A stretch of DNA of 50,247 bases from Eudoraea sp. (GTDB taxonomy: Bacteria; Bacteroidota; Bacteroidia; Flavobacteriales; Flavobacteriaceae): NCBI GenBank assembly GCA_024639765.1, contig JAHEHU010000010.1, forward strand, positions 1 to 50,247, written 5' to 3'. Below the pieces are notes generated by a model that was not told where the DNA came from, searched no databases, and saw only the letters and a program-made list of their open reading frames with translations. Shown one piece after another: positions 17,218 through 24,840 of this stretch (position 1 is its first letter; each line of letters starts with the position of its first letter). The position numbers and the translations under genes were made by a program.

Positions 17218-18470
17218 ACATACTGCTAAAATCAGCAACTATCCATGACGAGGACAACCATGGATTGCATAAAAAAGTACGTGATATATGGATCAAAAAT
17301 GGAAAAATTGAGAAGATCGCAGCTTCAATAAAAGCAGACTCAAAGACCAGGGTGATTTCCTTGCCAGATCTCCATGTATCAAAAGGCTGGATAGATAGCA
17401 GTGTAAGTTTTGGTGAACCGGGTTATGAAGAACGTGAAACACTTGCAAATGGCACAAAGGTTGCTGCTCACAGCGGCTTTACGGATATTGTATTAAATCC
17501 CAATACCAAACCAATTCCCGATACAAGTGGCGATGTCGTCTTTTTAAAGAAAACTGACAGTGAAAAAGGAGCGAGAGTACATCCCATGGGAGCCCTTACG
17601 ATGGATAGTGCGGGTAAGGATCTGGCTGAATTATACGATATGAAGAATGCGGGCGCTGTAGCCTTTTACGACTTCAAAAAGCCGATCATGAATTCTAATT
17701 TATTAAAGATCGCTTTGCAATATGCACAAGGTTTTGATGGGTTGGTCCTCTCCTACCCTATGGACGTATCAATTGCTGTCAACGGGATGGTCAATGAAGG
17801 AGGTATGTCTACAAAGCTTGGCTTAAAAGGTATCCCCTCCTTTTCTGAAGAGATTCAGATAGCACGAGATCTTTTTATCTTGGAATACACGGGAGGAAAG
17901 CTTCATATCCCTACCATTTCAACTGCCGGTGCAGTGACCCTTATTGCCGAGGCTAAAAAGAAGGGGTTAGATGTGAGCTGTAGTGTAGCGCTACATAATC
18001 TTTGCTTCACTGACGAAGTCCTGGACGAATTTGAAACAAATTATAAGGTACTGCCTCCACTTCGTACAAAAAAGGATGCAGAAGCGTTAAAAAAGGGATT
18101 AAAGAACGGTATTATAGATATGGTCACCACCGATCATATGCCCATAGATATTGAAGAAAAACGCATAGAGTTCGATCATGCTGCCTTTGGGAGCTTAGGC
18201 CTCGAATCGGCTTTTGGAATGCTTAATTCTATTTTTGATACTGAGATTTCCATTAAATTACTAACCAAAGGAAGAGAGCGATTTGGGCTTACAACACCGA
18301 GCATTAAAGAAGGGCAACCGGCTACCTTAAGCCTTTTTACCACGGAAGGAACGTTAGAAATCAAAAAAGAAAACATCAGATCAACCTCCAAAAACAGTAT
18401 GTTCATTGGCCGGAAAGGGAAAGGAAATGTCTATGGTGTTATAGTAAACGACCAATTACTCCTGGCATAG
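17214..18470 (+). CDS. Dihydroorotase homolog lacking most metal ligands
   Basis: A 418-residue member of the dihydroorotase/amidohydrolase family, aligned with PyrC along its length (GFTDIVLNPNTKPIPDT, LRTKKDAEALKKGL, TTDHMPIDIEEKR). However the catalytic HxH motif, normally DVHVHLREPG, reads DSSVSFGEPG. The second zinc-site histidine regions read LSYPMD and LHIPTIST, so only one of these histidines and the aspartate of TDH remain. It is probably not a normal metal-dependent dihydroorotase. Inactive homologs can act as partners of aspartate transcarbamoylase. It is coupled to the BatA-like gene by an ATGA overlap. Confidence 0.85.
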   Translation: MNILLKSATIHDEDNHGLHKKVRDIWIKNGKIEKIAASIKADSKTRVISLPDLHVSKGWIDSSVSFGEPGYEERETLANGTKVAAHSGFTDIVLNPNTKPIPDTSGDVVFLKKTDSEKGARVHPMGALTMDSAGKDLAELYDMKNAGAVAFYDFKKPIMNSNLLKIALQYAQGFDGLVLSYPMDVSIAVNGMVNEGGMSTKLGLKGIPSFSEEIQIARDLFILEYTGGKLHIPTISTAGAVTLIAEAKKKGLDVSCSVALHNLCFTDEVLDEFETNYKVLPPLRTKKDAEALKKGLKNGIIDMVTTDHMPIDIEEKRIEFDHAAFGSLGLESAFGMLNSIFDTEISIKLLTKGRERFGLTTPSIKEGQPATLSLFTTEGTLEIKKENIRSTSKNSMFIGRKGKGNVYGVIVNDQLLLA

Positions 18471-18489
18471 AGACTTACAAAAAATAACC

Positions 18490-18819
18490 ATGACCACAAA
18501 AGAGATTAAGGAAGGAAAGACGACGGCAATTACCTCTTATATCACTATTGTTGGGGCATTGATCGCCATGTCTATGAATTCAGAATCAAAGAACGCGTAT
18601 GCAAGATTCCACACACGGCAGGCTTTTGGATTGCATTTGGTCTTTATTGGCTGCGCGCTCTTCCTCAGCGTATGGTTTTCTAAATACGCCTGGCTTGCCC
18701 TTTATATTTTTTACTTCGTTATGTGGTTATATGGATTTCTAGGTGCTATTAGTGGAAAGTTGAACCCTTTACCTGTATTAAGTCCCTATTTTCAAAAATG
18801 GTTCACTTTTATTCAATAA
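18490..18819 (+). CDS. Small membrane protein (DUF4870-like)
   Basis: A 109-residue protein with three hydrophobic segments (about residues 15-30, 47-65 and 70-92). The conserved look NAYARFHTRQAFGLHL resembles the DUF4870/Tic20-like family, in which a short cytosolic loop with FHxxQA precedes two helices. The role is unknown. It is the third gene of the BatA-like block, 19 nt after the dihydroorotase-like stop and 1 nt before the next ATG. Confidence 0.75.
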   Translation: MTTKEIKEGKTTAITSYITIVGALIAMSMNSESKNAYARFHTRQAFGLHLVFIGCALFLSVWFSKYAWLALYIFYFVMWLYGFLGAISGKLNPLPVLSPYFQKWFTFIQ

Positions 18820-18820
18820 T

Positions 18821-19480
18821 ATGACTACCCTTCCATTGTCTCTTGAGCATCTTGTCCGTCCTCCTGTATCAGGAACCAATAAAGCAGCTTCTTTATTTTT
18901 ATTTCACGGGTATGGCAGTAACGAAGAAGATCTATTTTCTTTTGCCCCGGAACTTCCTCCTGAATTATGTGTGATTTCAGTAAGAGCGCCCAATCCCATG
19001 CCCCCTTATGGCTATGCATGGTATGCCATCAACTTTGATGCAAATTTTGGCAAATGGAGCGATGTGGCTCAGGCGAAAGAATCTGTTGGCAAAATGATCG
19101 CTTTTATTGAAGAGGCCATTGAGGCCTACGATTTAGATAAAAACAAGGTATCGCTTTTAGGTTTCAGCCAGGGTACCGTTCTCAGCCTCGCACTGGCCCT
19201 TTCATATCCGGATATGGTACGCAATGTAATAGGCCTAAGTGGCTATATAGATGAGAAAATACTTATAGAATCTTTTGAGCAAAAGGATCATACTCAACTA
19301 AAAATGTTTATCTCCCATGGCCAAATGGATCCTGTTATCCCATTATCATGGGCACAAAGGACACCCCCAATATTAGATAAGCTGGGTATAGAACATACCT
19401 TTGAAGTATTTCCTACGGGACATGGCGTGTCTCGAGAAAACTTTTATGCCATGAATACCTGGCTAAAGAACCATATTTAA
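18821..19480 (+). CDS. Alpha/beta hydrolase, phospholipase/carboxylesterase family
   Basis: A 219-residue cytoplasmic esterase. The oxyanion-hole strand reads FLFHGYGSNEEDL, the nucleophile elbow is GFSQG, the acid lies in HGQMDPVIP, and the histidine in GHGVSRE. This is the complete set for the YpfH/EstB-type carboxylesterases. The length matches the family. Its stop codon overlaps the stop of the opposite-strand gene at 19477-19480. Confidence 0.9.
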   Translation: MTTLPLSLEHLVRPPVSGTNKAASLFLFHGYGSNEEDLFSFAPELPPELCVISVRAPNPMPPYGYAWYAINFDANFGKWSDVAQAKESVGKMIAFIEEAIEAYDLDKNKVSLLGFSQGTVLSLALALSYPDMVRNVIGLSGYIDEKILIESFEQKDHTQLKMFISHGQMDPVIPLSWAQRTPPILDKLGIEHTFEVFPTGHGVSRENFYAMNTWLKNHI

Positions 19481-19971
19481 TTGCTACGGGTATACAACAG
19501 ATAATCTGCGAGAGAAAAATCGACAGATAAATTATCCTTTAACTCATATTGGATAAACAATTCACCCCAGTATTTTCCATCCGAAAAGTCGGCTATGATC
19601 CATTTGTGATTTAACACTTTGATCTTATTGATCTTAAAATCATTTTCCATCCCTTCGTATGGAACCAAAGGGTTATCGCCTTTGGTTTCATTTGTCTCTA
19701 TTAATTTGTCTGCTATATAGCGTGCAGGATCCTCCAGGGATAAATGATCATAATAGGCAAGGGCATCATCATTGTTTTCCAGGGAAAAGTATTGTAGATC
19801 TAATGCCTTTATCTGAGTGGTTCTGAGCGAATCCTCTAGTTGTTCTATTGTAATTTTTAATTCAGTATTTGTTTTATCAATGGCCTCTACCCTTTTGGCA
19901 CTGCTTACGTACAGGTAGAGCGCTATCAGAGAAGAGAAAATAAATAAGTACAAAAATATCCTAGTTTTCAT
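19477..19971 (-). CDS. Membrane-anchored hypothetical protein
   Basis: A 164-residue protein with one N-terminal membrane helix (about residues 5-22), then a coiled-coil-like stretch (KTNTELKITIEQLEDSLR) and a folded C-terminal domain rich in aromatic residues (HKWIIADFSDGKYWGELFI). The helix with a short cytosolic end suggests the domain faces the periplasm. I do not recognise a family. It overlaps the upstream MBL-fold gene by ATGA, so the two are probably coexpressed. Confidence 0.75.
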   Translation of the reverse strand: MKTRIFLYLFIFSSLIALYLYVSSAKRVEAIDKTNTELKITIEQLEDSLRTTQIKALDLQYFSLENNDDALAYYDHLSLEDPARYIADKLIETNETKGDNPLVPYEGMENDFKINKIKVLNHKWIIADFSDGKYWGELFIQYELKDNLSVDFSLADYLLYTRSN

Positions 19972-20738
19972 TCGTCTATAGTTACTGTTAAATTATCATA
20001 AGCTAAATGTACATTCTCAGGAAGCGACTTTTCTACCTCTTCATGAAATCCCAAATAATGACTGATGTGGGTAAAATAAGCTCTTTCGGGTTGTACTTTT
20101 TCAACAAAGGCAAGGGCCTCTTTGAGATTAAAATGAGAGTGATGAGAATCTATTCGTAAAGCATTAATGCATAGCACCTTAACACCCTTTATCTTTTCTA
20201 TCTCTTTATCCTCAATAGACTTTACATCTGTCAGATACGCAATGTCTTTTATACGATACCCGAATACCTGTAACCTATTGTGAAAAGCCTCTACAGGATG
20301 GGCATACAAATTACCTACCTCAAAAGGTTTTCCGTTTTCAACCTCATTAACTTTCACGGCAGGAGCCCCTGGATATCGATTGTTTTCAGAAAAGATATAA
20401 TCGAACCTTATTTTCAAAGAATTCACTACTCGTTGGTGGGCATATATGGGGATGTCTCCCTGGCGAAAGAAAAACGGTCGGATATCATCAATCCCTGCGG
20501 TATGGTCAGAATGTTCATGGGTAAATAGAACTCCATCCAATTTCGTTACCTGATGACGTAGCATTTGTTGCCTGAAATCGGGGCCGCAATCAATCACGTA
20601 ATTAAAATTATCCCAGGAAATAAGAACCGATACCCGTAGCCTTTTATCTTTTGGGTCTTTACTCAGGCATACCGGATGCGTGCTCCCAATGACCGGGATC
20701 CCTTGTGAGGTTCCTGTTCCCAAAAAAGTTAATTTCAA
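19968..20738 (-). CDS. MBL-fold metallohydrolase (PhnP-like)
   Basis: A cytoplasmic metallo-beta-lactamase-fold phosphodiesterase of the PhnP type. Family signature LTFLGTGTSQGIPVI starts the protein, metal ligands lie in FTHEHSDH (HxHxDH), and later AYLTDVKSI, INALRIDSHHSH and THISHYLGFH. Length is about 256 residues. No ATG exists in frame between the upstream stop and the signature, so the start is non-ATG. I prefer TTG at 20738 because a -7 box overlaps the alternative TTG at 20759. The start could alternatively be 20759. Confidence 0.85.
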   Translation of the reverse strand: MKLTFLGTGTSQGIPVIGSTHPVCLSKDPKDKRLRVSVLISWDNFNYVIDCGPDFRQQMLRHQVTKLDGVLFTHEHSDHTAGIDDIRPFFFRQGDIPIYAHQRVVNSLKIRFDYIFSENNRYPGAPAVKVNEVENGKPFEVGNLYAHPVEAFHNRLQVFGYRIKDIAYLTDVKSIEDKEIEKIKGVKVLCINALRIDSHHSHFNLKEALAFVEKVQPERAYFTHISHYLGFHEEVEKSLPENVHLAYDNLTVTIDE

Positions 20739-20756
20739 CGGCTCATCTATTTTATT

Positions 20757-20764
20757 CAAATTTA
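20757..20764 (-). promoter_or_regulatory. Bacteroidota -7 box before the MBL-fold gene
   Basis: The minus strand reads TAAATTTG, an exact match. It overlaps the TTG at 20757-20759, so transcription would start downstream of that codon and it could not be the initiation codon. Confidence 0.45.
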
Positions 20765-20798
20765 TGACTTATTTATTTAAAAGATTGCCCATTCTTGT

Positions 20799-20806
20799 TA
20801 ACTTTG
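20799..20806 (+). promoter_or_regulatory. Bacteroidota -7 box before the 485-residue protein gene
   Basis: TAACTTTG matches TAnnTTTG exactly, 20 nt before the ATG at 20827. TTTA at 20776-20779 sits 19 nt upstream of it as a weak -33. Confidence 0.5.
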
Positions 20807-20826
20807 TTTACCGTAAACTTCGTTGA

Positions 20827-22284
20827 ATGTCATCCGTTTTAAATCAAGATCCTGCATTTGAAAACATTCCTTCCATAAAGGCCAAAACCCTCCGCATAAA
20901 TCTCAATCCGGTTATTTACGGAACCTTTGCAGAGATAGGTGCCGGACAAGAAACAGCGAGGCATTTTTTTAGATCCGGTGGGGCCTCAGGAACCATTGCA
21001 AAAGCAATGAGCGCTTATGACAAAAAGTTTAGTGATGCCATTTATGGTATTGAAGAAGACGGGAGATATGTGACTCAAAGTAGATTGGAAAAAATGCTCA
21101 GCCATGAAATGAAACTGATGGAAGAGCGTATTACACGGGACGATCACCCTGACCGACTCTTCTTTACCTATGCAAATACAGTGGCTACTATAGATTTTTC
21201 AAAAAGATATAAAGGTCATGGTTGGGTCGGGATCATGTTTCAACTAGATCCCAATCAAAAGGAATACGACGAAATTATACTACACCTTCGTTTTAAACAA
21301 AATGAAGCACGCCTGCAGCAAGAAACTCTTGGTATTGTGGGTGTGAACCTCATTTATGGCGCCTTTTATAAATACAACAAGCCCAGGAAATTATTAAAAT
21401 ACCTCTATGATCACCTGGACAGGGATACGGTGGAGATCGATATGGTGAATTTCAACGGTCCTAACTTTAAGAATGTTGATAACCGCTTGATGAGCCTTCA
21501 ATTGATCAGGAATGATATGACCGATGCGGTGATGTTTGGTCCTGATGGTAATAACCTTTTGCCGGCTGCTGTCCTATACAAAAAGAACATACTGGCCTTA
21601 CGTGGTAGCTTTAGACCGGTTACCAAGGTGAACATGGACATGTTTCAGAAATCTTATGATATCTTCATCCGTGAACAGACGGTGGAAGAGGAAAAGACCA
21701 TTGTGATGTTCGAAATAACCCTCTCCAATCTTAGGGCCTCGGGGGAAATAGATGAGCAAGACTTTATGGACAGAGCAGAATTATTATGCTCTCTTGGCCA
21801 TACGGTGCTAATTTCTAAATTCCAGGAATACTATAAGCTTGTGGAATACCTGGGTAACTTTACCAAAGCGCGTATAGGTCTTACCATGGGCGTCAATAAT
21901 TTGGTGGAAATATTCGACGAAAAGTATTACAGACACCTCAGTGGTGGTATTCTGGAAGCCTTCGGAAAATTATTCTTTAAGGACCTTAAAGTATATCTCT
22001 ACCCTATGAAAAATCCTGAGACAGGACAGATCATGACCAGTAATAATATTAAGGTTCACCCCAGGATGAAGGAACTTTACAAGTTCTTTAAATACAATGG
22101 TAAAGTGATGGACATTATTGATTATGATCCGGAAATAATGGATATCTTTTCAAGAGACGTCCTTAAAAAGATCACAAGTGGGGAGAAAGGTTGGGAAGAA
22201 ATGCTTCCTGAAGGGATCGCAGATACCATAAAGAAGAAAAGGCTCTTCACCAAAAATGTGACCGCCGCAGAAGAAAAAGTATAA
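20827..22284 (+). CDS. Conserved soluble protein of unknown function (485 residues)
   Basis: The protein has no signal peptide, no membrane segment and no beta-barrel character, so it should be cytoplasmic. Distinct stretches include NPVIYGTFAEIGAGQETARHF near residue 30, HGWVGIMFQLDP near residue 130, MVNFNGPNFKNVDNRLMSLQL near residue 208, and a C-terminal part with YYKLVEYLGNFTKARIGLTMGV and NLVEIFDEKYYRHLSGGIL. I recognise it as a conserved family but not its function. It is monocistronic, with its own promoter and a strong terminator. Confidence 0.8.
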   Translation: MSSVLNQDPAFENIPSIKAKTLRINLNPVIYGTFAEIGAGQETARHFFRSGGASGTIAKAMSAYDKKFSDAIYGIEEDGRYVTQSRLEKMLSHEMKLMEERITRDDHPDRLFFTYANTVATIDFSKRYKGHGWVGIMFQLDPNQKEYDEIILHLRFKQNEARLQQETLGIVGVNLIYGAFYKYNKPRKLLKYLYDHLDRDTVEIDMVNFNGPNFKNVDNRLMSLQLIRNDMTDAVMFGPDGNNLLPAAVLYKKNILALRGSFRPVTKVNMDMFQKSYDIFIREQTVEEEKTIVMFEITLSNLRASGEIDEQDFMDRAELLCSLGHTVLISKFQEYYKLVEYLGNFTKARIGLTMGVNNLVEIFDEKYYRHLSGGILEAFGKLFFKDLKVYLYPMKNPETGQIMTSNNIKVHPRMKELYKFFKYNGKVMDIIDYDPEIMDIFSRDVLKKITSGEKGWEEMLPEGIADTIKKKRLFTKNVTAAEEKV

Positions 22285-22285
22285 T

Positions 22286-22318
22286 AAAATAAGCCCTGAT
22301 AATATCAGGGCTTATTTT
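22286..22318. terminator. Strong bidirectional terminator
   Basis: A perfect 15-bp stem, 22286-22300 with 22304-22318, and a 3-nt loop. The stem has a GC-rich core (GCCCTGAT/ATCAGGGC) and A-rich left and T-rich right arms, so it can stop transcription of the plus-strand gene and of the converging bcp gene. Confidence 0.9.
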
Positions 22319-22336
22319 ATTTCGTTAGCCATATAG

Positions 22337-22786
22337 CTACAATATTTGTGCGGCGTGATCCTTGGTCTTAACTTTTTCAATCACCTTTTCCACCGCGCCT
22401 TCACCATCCACGATAAAAGTGGTTCTGTGGATACCATCATATTCTTTTCCCATAAATTTCTTTGGCCCCCAAACACCAAAGGCATTGATAACTGTGTGAT
22501 CCTCATCTGCCAGTAATGGAAATGGGAAGCTGTATTTGTCCCTAAAGTTTGATTGTTTTTTCTGTGAATCCTCACTGACCCCGAGTAAATGATACCCTTT
22601 TGCCTGTAATTCATTATAATTATCCCTTAAATTACACGCTTCTGCGGTACAACCGGGGGTATTTGCCCTGGGATAGAAAAAAACTACCAGTTTTTTTCCT
22701 TTGTAATCGGAGAGTTTAATTTCGTTTCCGTCTTGGTCTTTTGATGTAAATTGGGGTACTTTGTCCCCTACCTGAAGTGTTTTCAT
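22337..22786 (-). CDS. bcp: Thiol peroxidase of the Bcp type (peroxiredoxin)
   Basis: A 149-residue thioredoxin-dependent peroxidase that reduces hydrogen peroxide and organic hydroperoxides in the cytoplasm. The peroxidatic cysteine is C46 in RANTPGCT and the resolving cysteine is C51 in AEACNLRD, the atypical two-cysteine arrangement. The N-terminus VGDKVPQF is typical. I chose the ATG at 22786; the longer ORF start at 22822 adds a lysine-rich leader unlike the family. Divergent from nth, with only 38 nt between starts. Confidence 0.93.
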   Translation of the reverse strand: MKTLQVGDKVPQFTSKDQDGNEIKLSDYKGKKLVVFFYPRANTPGCTAEACNLRDNYNELQAKGYHLLGVSEDSQKKQSNFRDKYSFPFPLLADEDHTVINAFGVWGPKKFMGKEYDGIHRTTFIVDGEGAVEKVIEKVKTKDHAAQIL

Positions 22787-22824
22787 TCGCTTTTTTTTAA
22801 TTGTAGCCGTAAAAATAGTCATAT

Positions 22825-23484
22825 ATGACCAAATCTGAAAAAGTTGATTTTACGATCAAAACTTTACGTGAATTATACCCGATAATTCCGGTTCCTTTGG
22901 AACACAAAGATCCCTACACCCTTCTTATAGCAGTATTGCTTTCCGCACAAAGCACAGATGTACGTGTTAACAAGATCACCCCAAAACTTTTTAAAAGGGC
23001 CGATAATCCTTATGATATGATTAAATTATCCGTAGAGGAGATCAGGGAAATCATAAAACCTGTAGGGCTTTCGCCCATGAAATCTAAAGGTATTTACGGC
23101 CTGTCTAAGATACTGGTAGAAGAGTATGAGGGAGACGTGCCTAAAGACATCTCTTTATTAGAAAAATTACCAAGCGTTGGGCATAAAACCGCAAGTGTTG
23201 TAGTCTCTCAGGCTTTTGGAATACCTGCCTTTCCTGTAGATACCCATATCCACAGATTAATGTACCGATGGGGGTTCTCTACAGGGAAGAACGTTGTAAA
23301 AACTGAGCGAGATGCCAAAAGGCTGTTTCCCAGAGAATTGTGGAATGACTTACACCTTCAGATCATCTGGTACGGAAGGGAATATTCACCTGCCCGTGGA
23401 TGGGACCTCGAAAAAGACATCATTACCCGTACTATTGGGAGAAAAAAAGTACTTCAGGAATATGCCAAAAAAAAGGCCCGCTAA
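22825..23484 (+). CDS. nth: Endonuclease III homolog without iron-sulfur cysteines
   Basis: A 219-residue base-excision repair DNA glycosylase/lyase. The helix-hairpin-helix is LPSVGHKTASVV with catalytic lysine K121, and the catalytic aspartate is D139 in PVDTHIHRLMYRWG. The C-terminal region after residue 170 contains no cysteine, whereas E. coli Nth ends in C-x6-C-x2-C-x5-C holding a [4Fe-4S] cluster; here that stretch reads WYGREYSPARGWDLEK. Clusterless members are known in some bacteria, so activity is likely retained. The terminator of the opposite-strand small ORF overlaps its stop codon. Confidence 0.88.
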   Translation: MTKSEKVDFTIKTLRELYPIIPVPLEHKDPYTLLIAVLLSAQSTDVRVNKITPKLFKRADNPYDMIKLSVEEIREIIKPVGLSPMKSKGIYGLSKILVEEYEGDVPKDISLLEKLPSVGHKTASVVVSQAFGIPAFPVDTHIHRLMYRWGFSTGKNVVKTERDAKRLFPRELWNDLHLQIIWYGREYSPARGWDLEKDIITRTIGRKKVLQEYAKKKAR

Positions 23485-23492
23485 TGCGAGCC
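23467..23492 (-). terminator. Intrinsic terminator after the first 47-codon ORF
   Basis: On the minus strand GGCTCGC (23492-23486), loop ATTA, GCGGGCC (23481-23475), then eight T (23474-23467). The 7-bp stem includes one T-G pair. It lies across the nth stop codon (23482-23484) and starts 8 nt after the small ORF stop. Confidence 0.8.
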
Positions 23493-23499
23493 GTAGTTC

Positions 23500-23643
23500 T
23501 TAGTTCAGGATCATTTCGAAACTGAATTGCCTGTGCTTAACAATTCTAAGGGCTTTTGAATAAGCCAGCAGAAATTGGATCGTTTCCGGTCCTACTCTGG
23601 GATAGGCTAAGGCGTTTTTTTTAGTTGAGTAAATTTTTTCCAT
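23500..23643 (-). CDS. 47-residue microprotein A downstream of the first sigma factor
   Basis: This ORF is too short for usual gene callers. It starts at ATG 23643, 67 nt after the sigma factor stop, and ends at TAA 23500. The product (MEKIYSTKKN..., then TIQFLLAYSKALRI..., ending EMILN) has no cysteine, signal or membrane helix; the middle looks like an amphipathic helix. It has a paralog of identical length at 24629-24772, 18 of 47 positions identical, concentrated in FLLxYSKxL and ILN. The conservation of size, spacing and C-terminal ILN argues for a real gene. Function unknown; a sigma-associated regulator is only a hypothesis. Confidence 0.75.
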   Translation of the reverse strand: MEKIYSTKKNALAYPRVGPETIQFLLAYSKALRIVKHRQFSFEMILN

Positions 23644-23710
23644 ATGATTGTGATATCGTTATGATAAGATAACGCAACCTATATGGAAATATTGTAAAAG
23701 GTGTTATGAA

Positions 23711-24295
23711 CTATGAATTCGTTAGAACAATATTGTTTTTATCAATGATTTTTCTGAGATTGATTAAGGCATAACGCATTCTTCCAAGAGCGGTATTAAT
23801 ACTTACCCCTGTGTTTTCAGAGATCTCCTTAAAACTCATATCCTTGTAAATACGCATTAAAAGAACTTCTTTTTGATCATCTGGCAATTCTTCAATTAAA
23901 AGACTTAAGTCACTGTCTATCTGATCTTTAATTATTTGCTTTTCTGCATTTAATTTGTCATCCCCTATTACGGAAAAGATATTGAAATCGTCACTGCCTT
24001 CAAACTTAGGCATACGCTTATTCTTTCTGAAGTGATCTATGATAAGGTTGTGTGCAATACGCATTACCCATGGAAGAAATTTTCCTTCTTCACTGTAATT
24101 ACCTTTTTTTAGCGTTTTGATCACCTTAATAAAGGTATCCTGGAATATATCCTCAGTTACATCACGGTCCAGTACTTTTGAATAAATAAAACTACTTATT
24201 CTCTGGTTGTGCCTGTTGATTAAGATCTCTAATGATTTTTCATCCCCGCTGATGTAATCATTAACTAGTAGTGAATCGTCCTTTAGTGGTTTCAT
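23711..24295 (-). CDS. ECF-type RNA polymerase sigma factor A
   Basis: A 194-residue sigma-70 family factor of ECF architecture. Region 2 contains TEDIFQDTFIKVIKTL and the WVMRIAHNLIIDHFRKNKR segment that contacts the -10 element; region 4 contains MSFKEISENTGVSINTALGRMRYALINLR for -35 recognition. Between them lies a short acidic linker. No anti-sigma membrane gene is adjacent; instead a 47-codon ORF follows. Close tandem paralog at 24841-25422, about 75% identical by hand count (144 of 193). Target genes unknown. Confidence 0.95.
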   Translation of the reverse strand: MKPLKDDSLLVNDYISGDEKSLEILINRHNQRISSFIYSKVLDRDVTEDIFQDTFIKVIKTLKKGNYSEEGKFLPWVMRIAHNLIIDHFRKNKRMPKFEGSDDFNIFSVIGDDKLNAEKQIIKDQIDSDLSLLIEELPDDQKEVLLMRIYKDMSFKEISENTGVSINTALGRMRYALINLRKIIDKNNIVLTNS

Positions 24296-24541
24296 AGTTA
24301 GATAATCTTTTTGGTTTCTTTAAAGTTCTTCAGCCTTGCTTTTGAACTTAGGTTGTTAAATAAATTTGAGTTACTTGTTTTTCAATAACAATTTAAAAGT
24401 ACCCAAACAGCCACCCTCAGGAAAAACTATGTTGTAAAACACCCGATTCTTGATGTGAACACACATATTCGTATTTGGCAGTGCCTAAATCGCGAAAATA
24501 TCTATTCCACCCTGTGAATTAATTAAGAGCCAGAAGCGCAT

Positions 24542-24570
24542 AAAAAAAGGCGCTTTTGTTTCAAAGCGCC
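24542..24570 (-). terminator. Intrinsic terminator after the second 47-codon ORF
   Basis: On the minus strand GGCGCTTT (24570-24563), 6-nt loop, AAAGCGCC (24556-24549), then T run (24548-24542). It separates the second sigma cassette from the first sigma gene, so each cassette appears to be its own transcription unit. Confidence 0.85.
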
Positions 24571-24628
24571 TATACTCTATAAGAATGATGTTTATTTGAC
24601 CTCTATAAAAGAAAACATTGTCTACGCA

Positions 24629-24772
24629 TCAATTTAATATGTTCTCAATGGTTATTCCCTTCACCTTACGTATGTGAAGCGATTTTGAATAGTTGAGAAG
24701 AAAATCAACCGTGCTCTTTTGAGCGGTGATTAGCTTACAATGTTTTGGATCCTTGGAGTAAATGTCTTGCAT
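24629..24772 (-). CDS. 47-residue microprotein B downstream of the second sigma factor
   Basis: The paralog of the ORF at 23500-23643. It starts at ATG 24772, 68 nt after the stop of its sigma factor, and ends at TGA 24629. The product (MQDIYSKDPKHCK..., then TVDFLLNYSKSLHI..., ending ENILN) is 47 residues, has one cysteine, and is probably soluble. The stem FLLxYSKxLxI and the end ILN match microprotein A without any gap. A terminator follows 58 nt after its stop. Identity between the microproteins (38%) is far below that of the sigma factors (75%), so they evolve faster. Function unknown. Confidence 0.75.
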   Translation of the reverse strand: MQDIYSKDPKHCKLITAQKSTVDFLLNYSKSLHIRKVKGITIENILN

Positions 24773-24840
24773 AGAATCTGTATTACCCCTAAATAACGGC
24801 AGATAGGGAGCAATAATAGAATTCTTCGTCCTAAAACCTA

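Noticed and set aside
24371-24466. A 31-codon minus-strand ORF between microprotein B's terminator and sigma factor A.
   Set aside because: It has no paralog upstream of sigma factor B, no similar length or motif, and lies where the promoter of sigma factor A should be. Chance ORF is the simpler explanation.
24420-24520. GGCAGTGCC palindrome as a possible operator or sigma-54 -24 element.
   Set aside because: No -12 element at the right distance on either strand and no second copy near the paralogous sigma gene.
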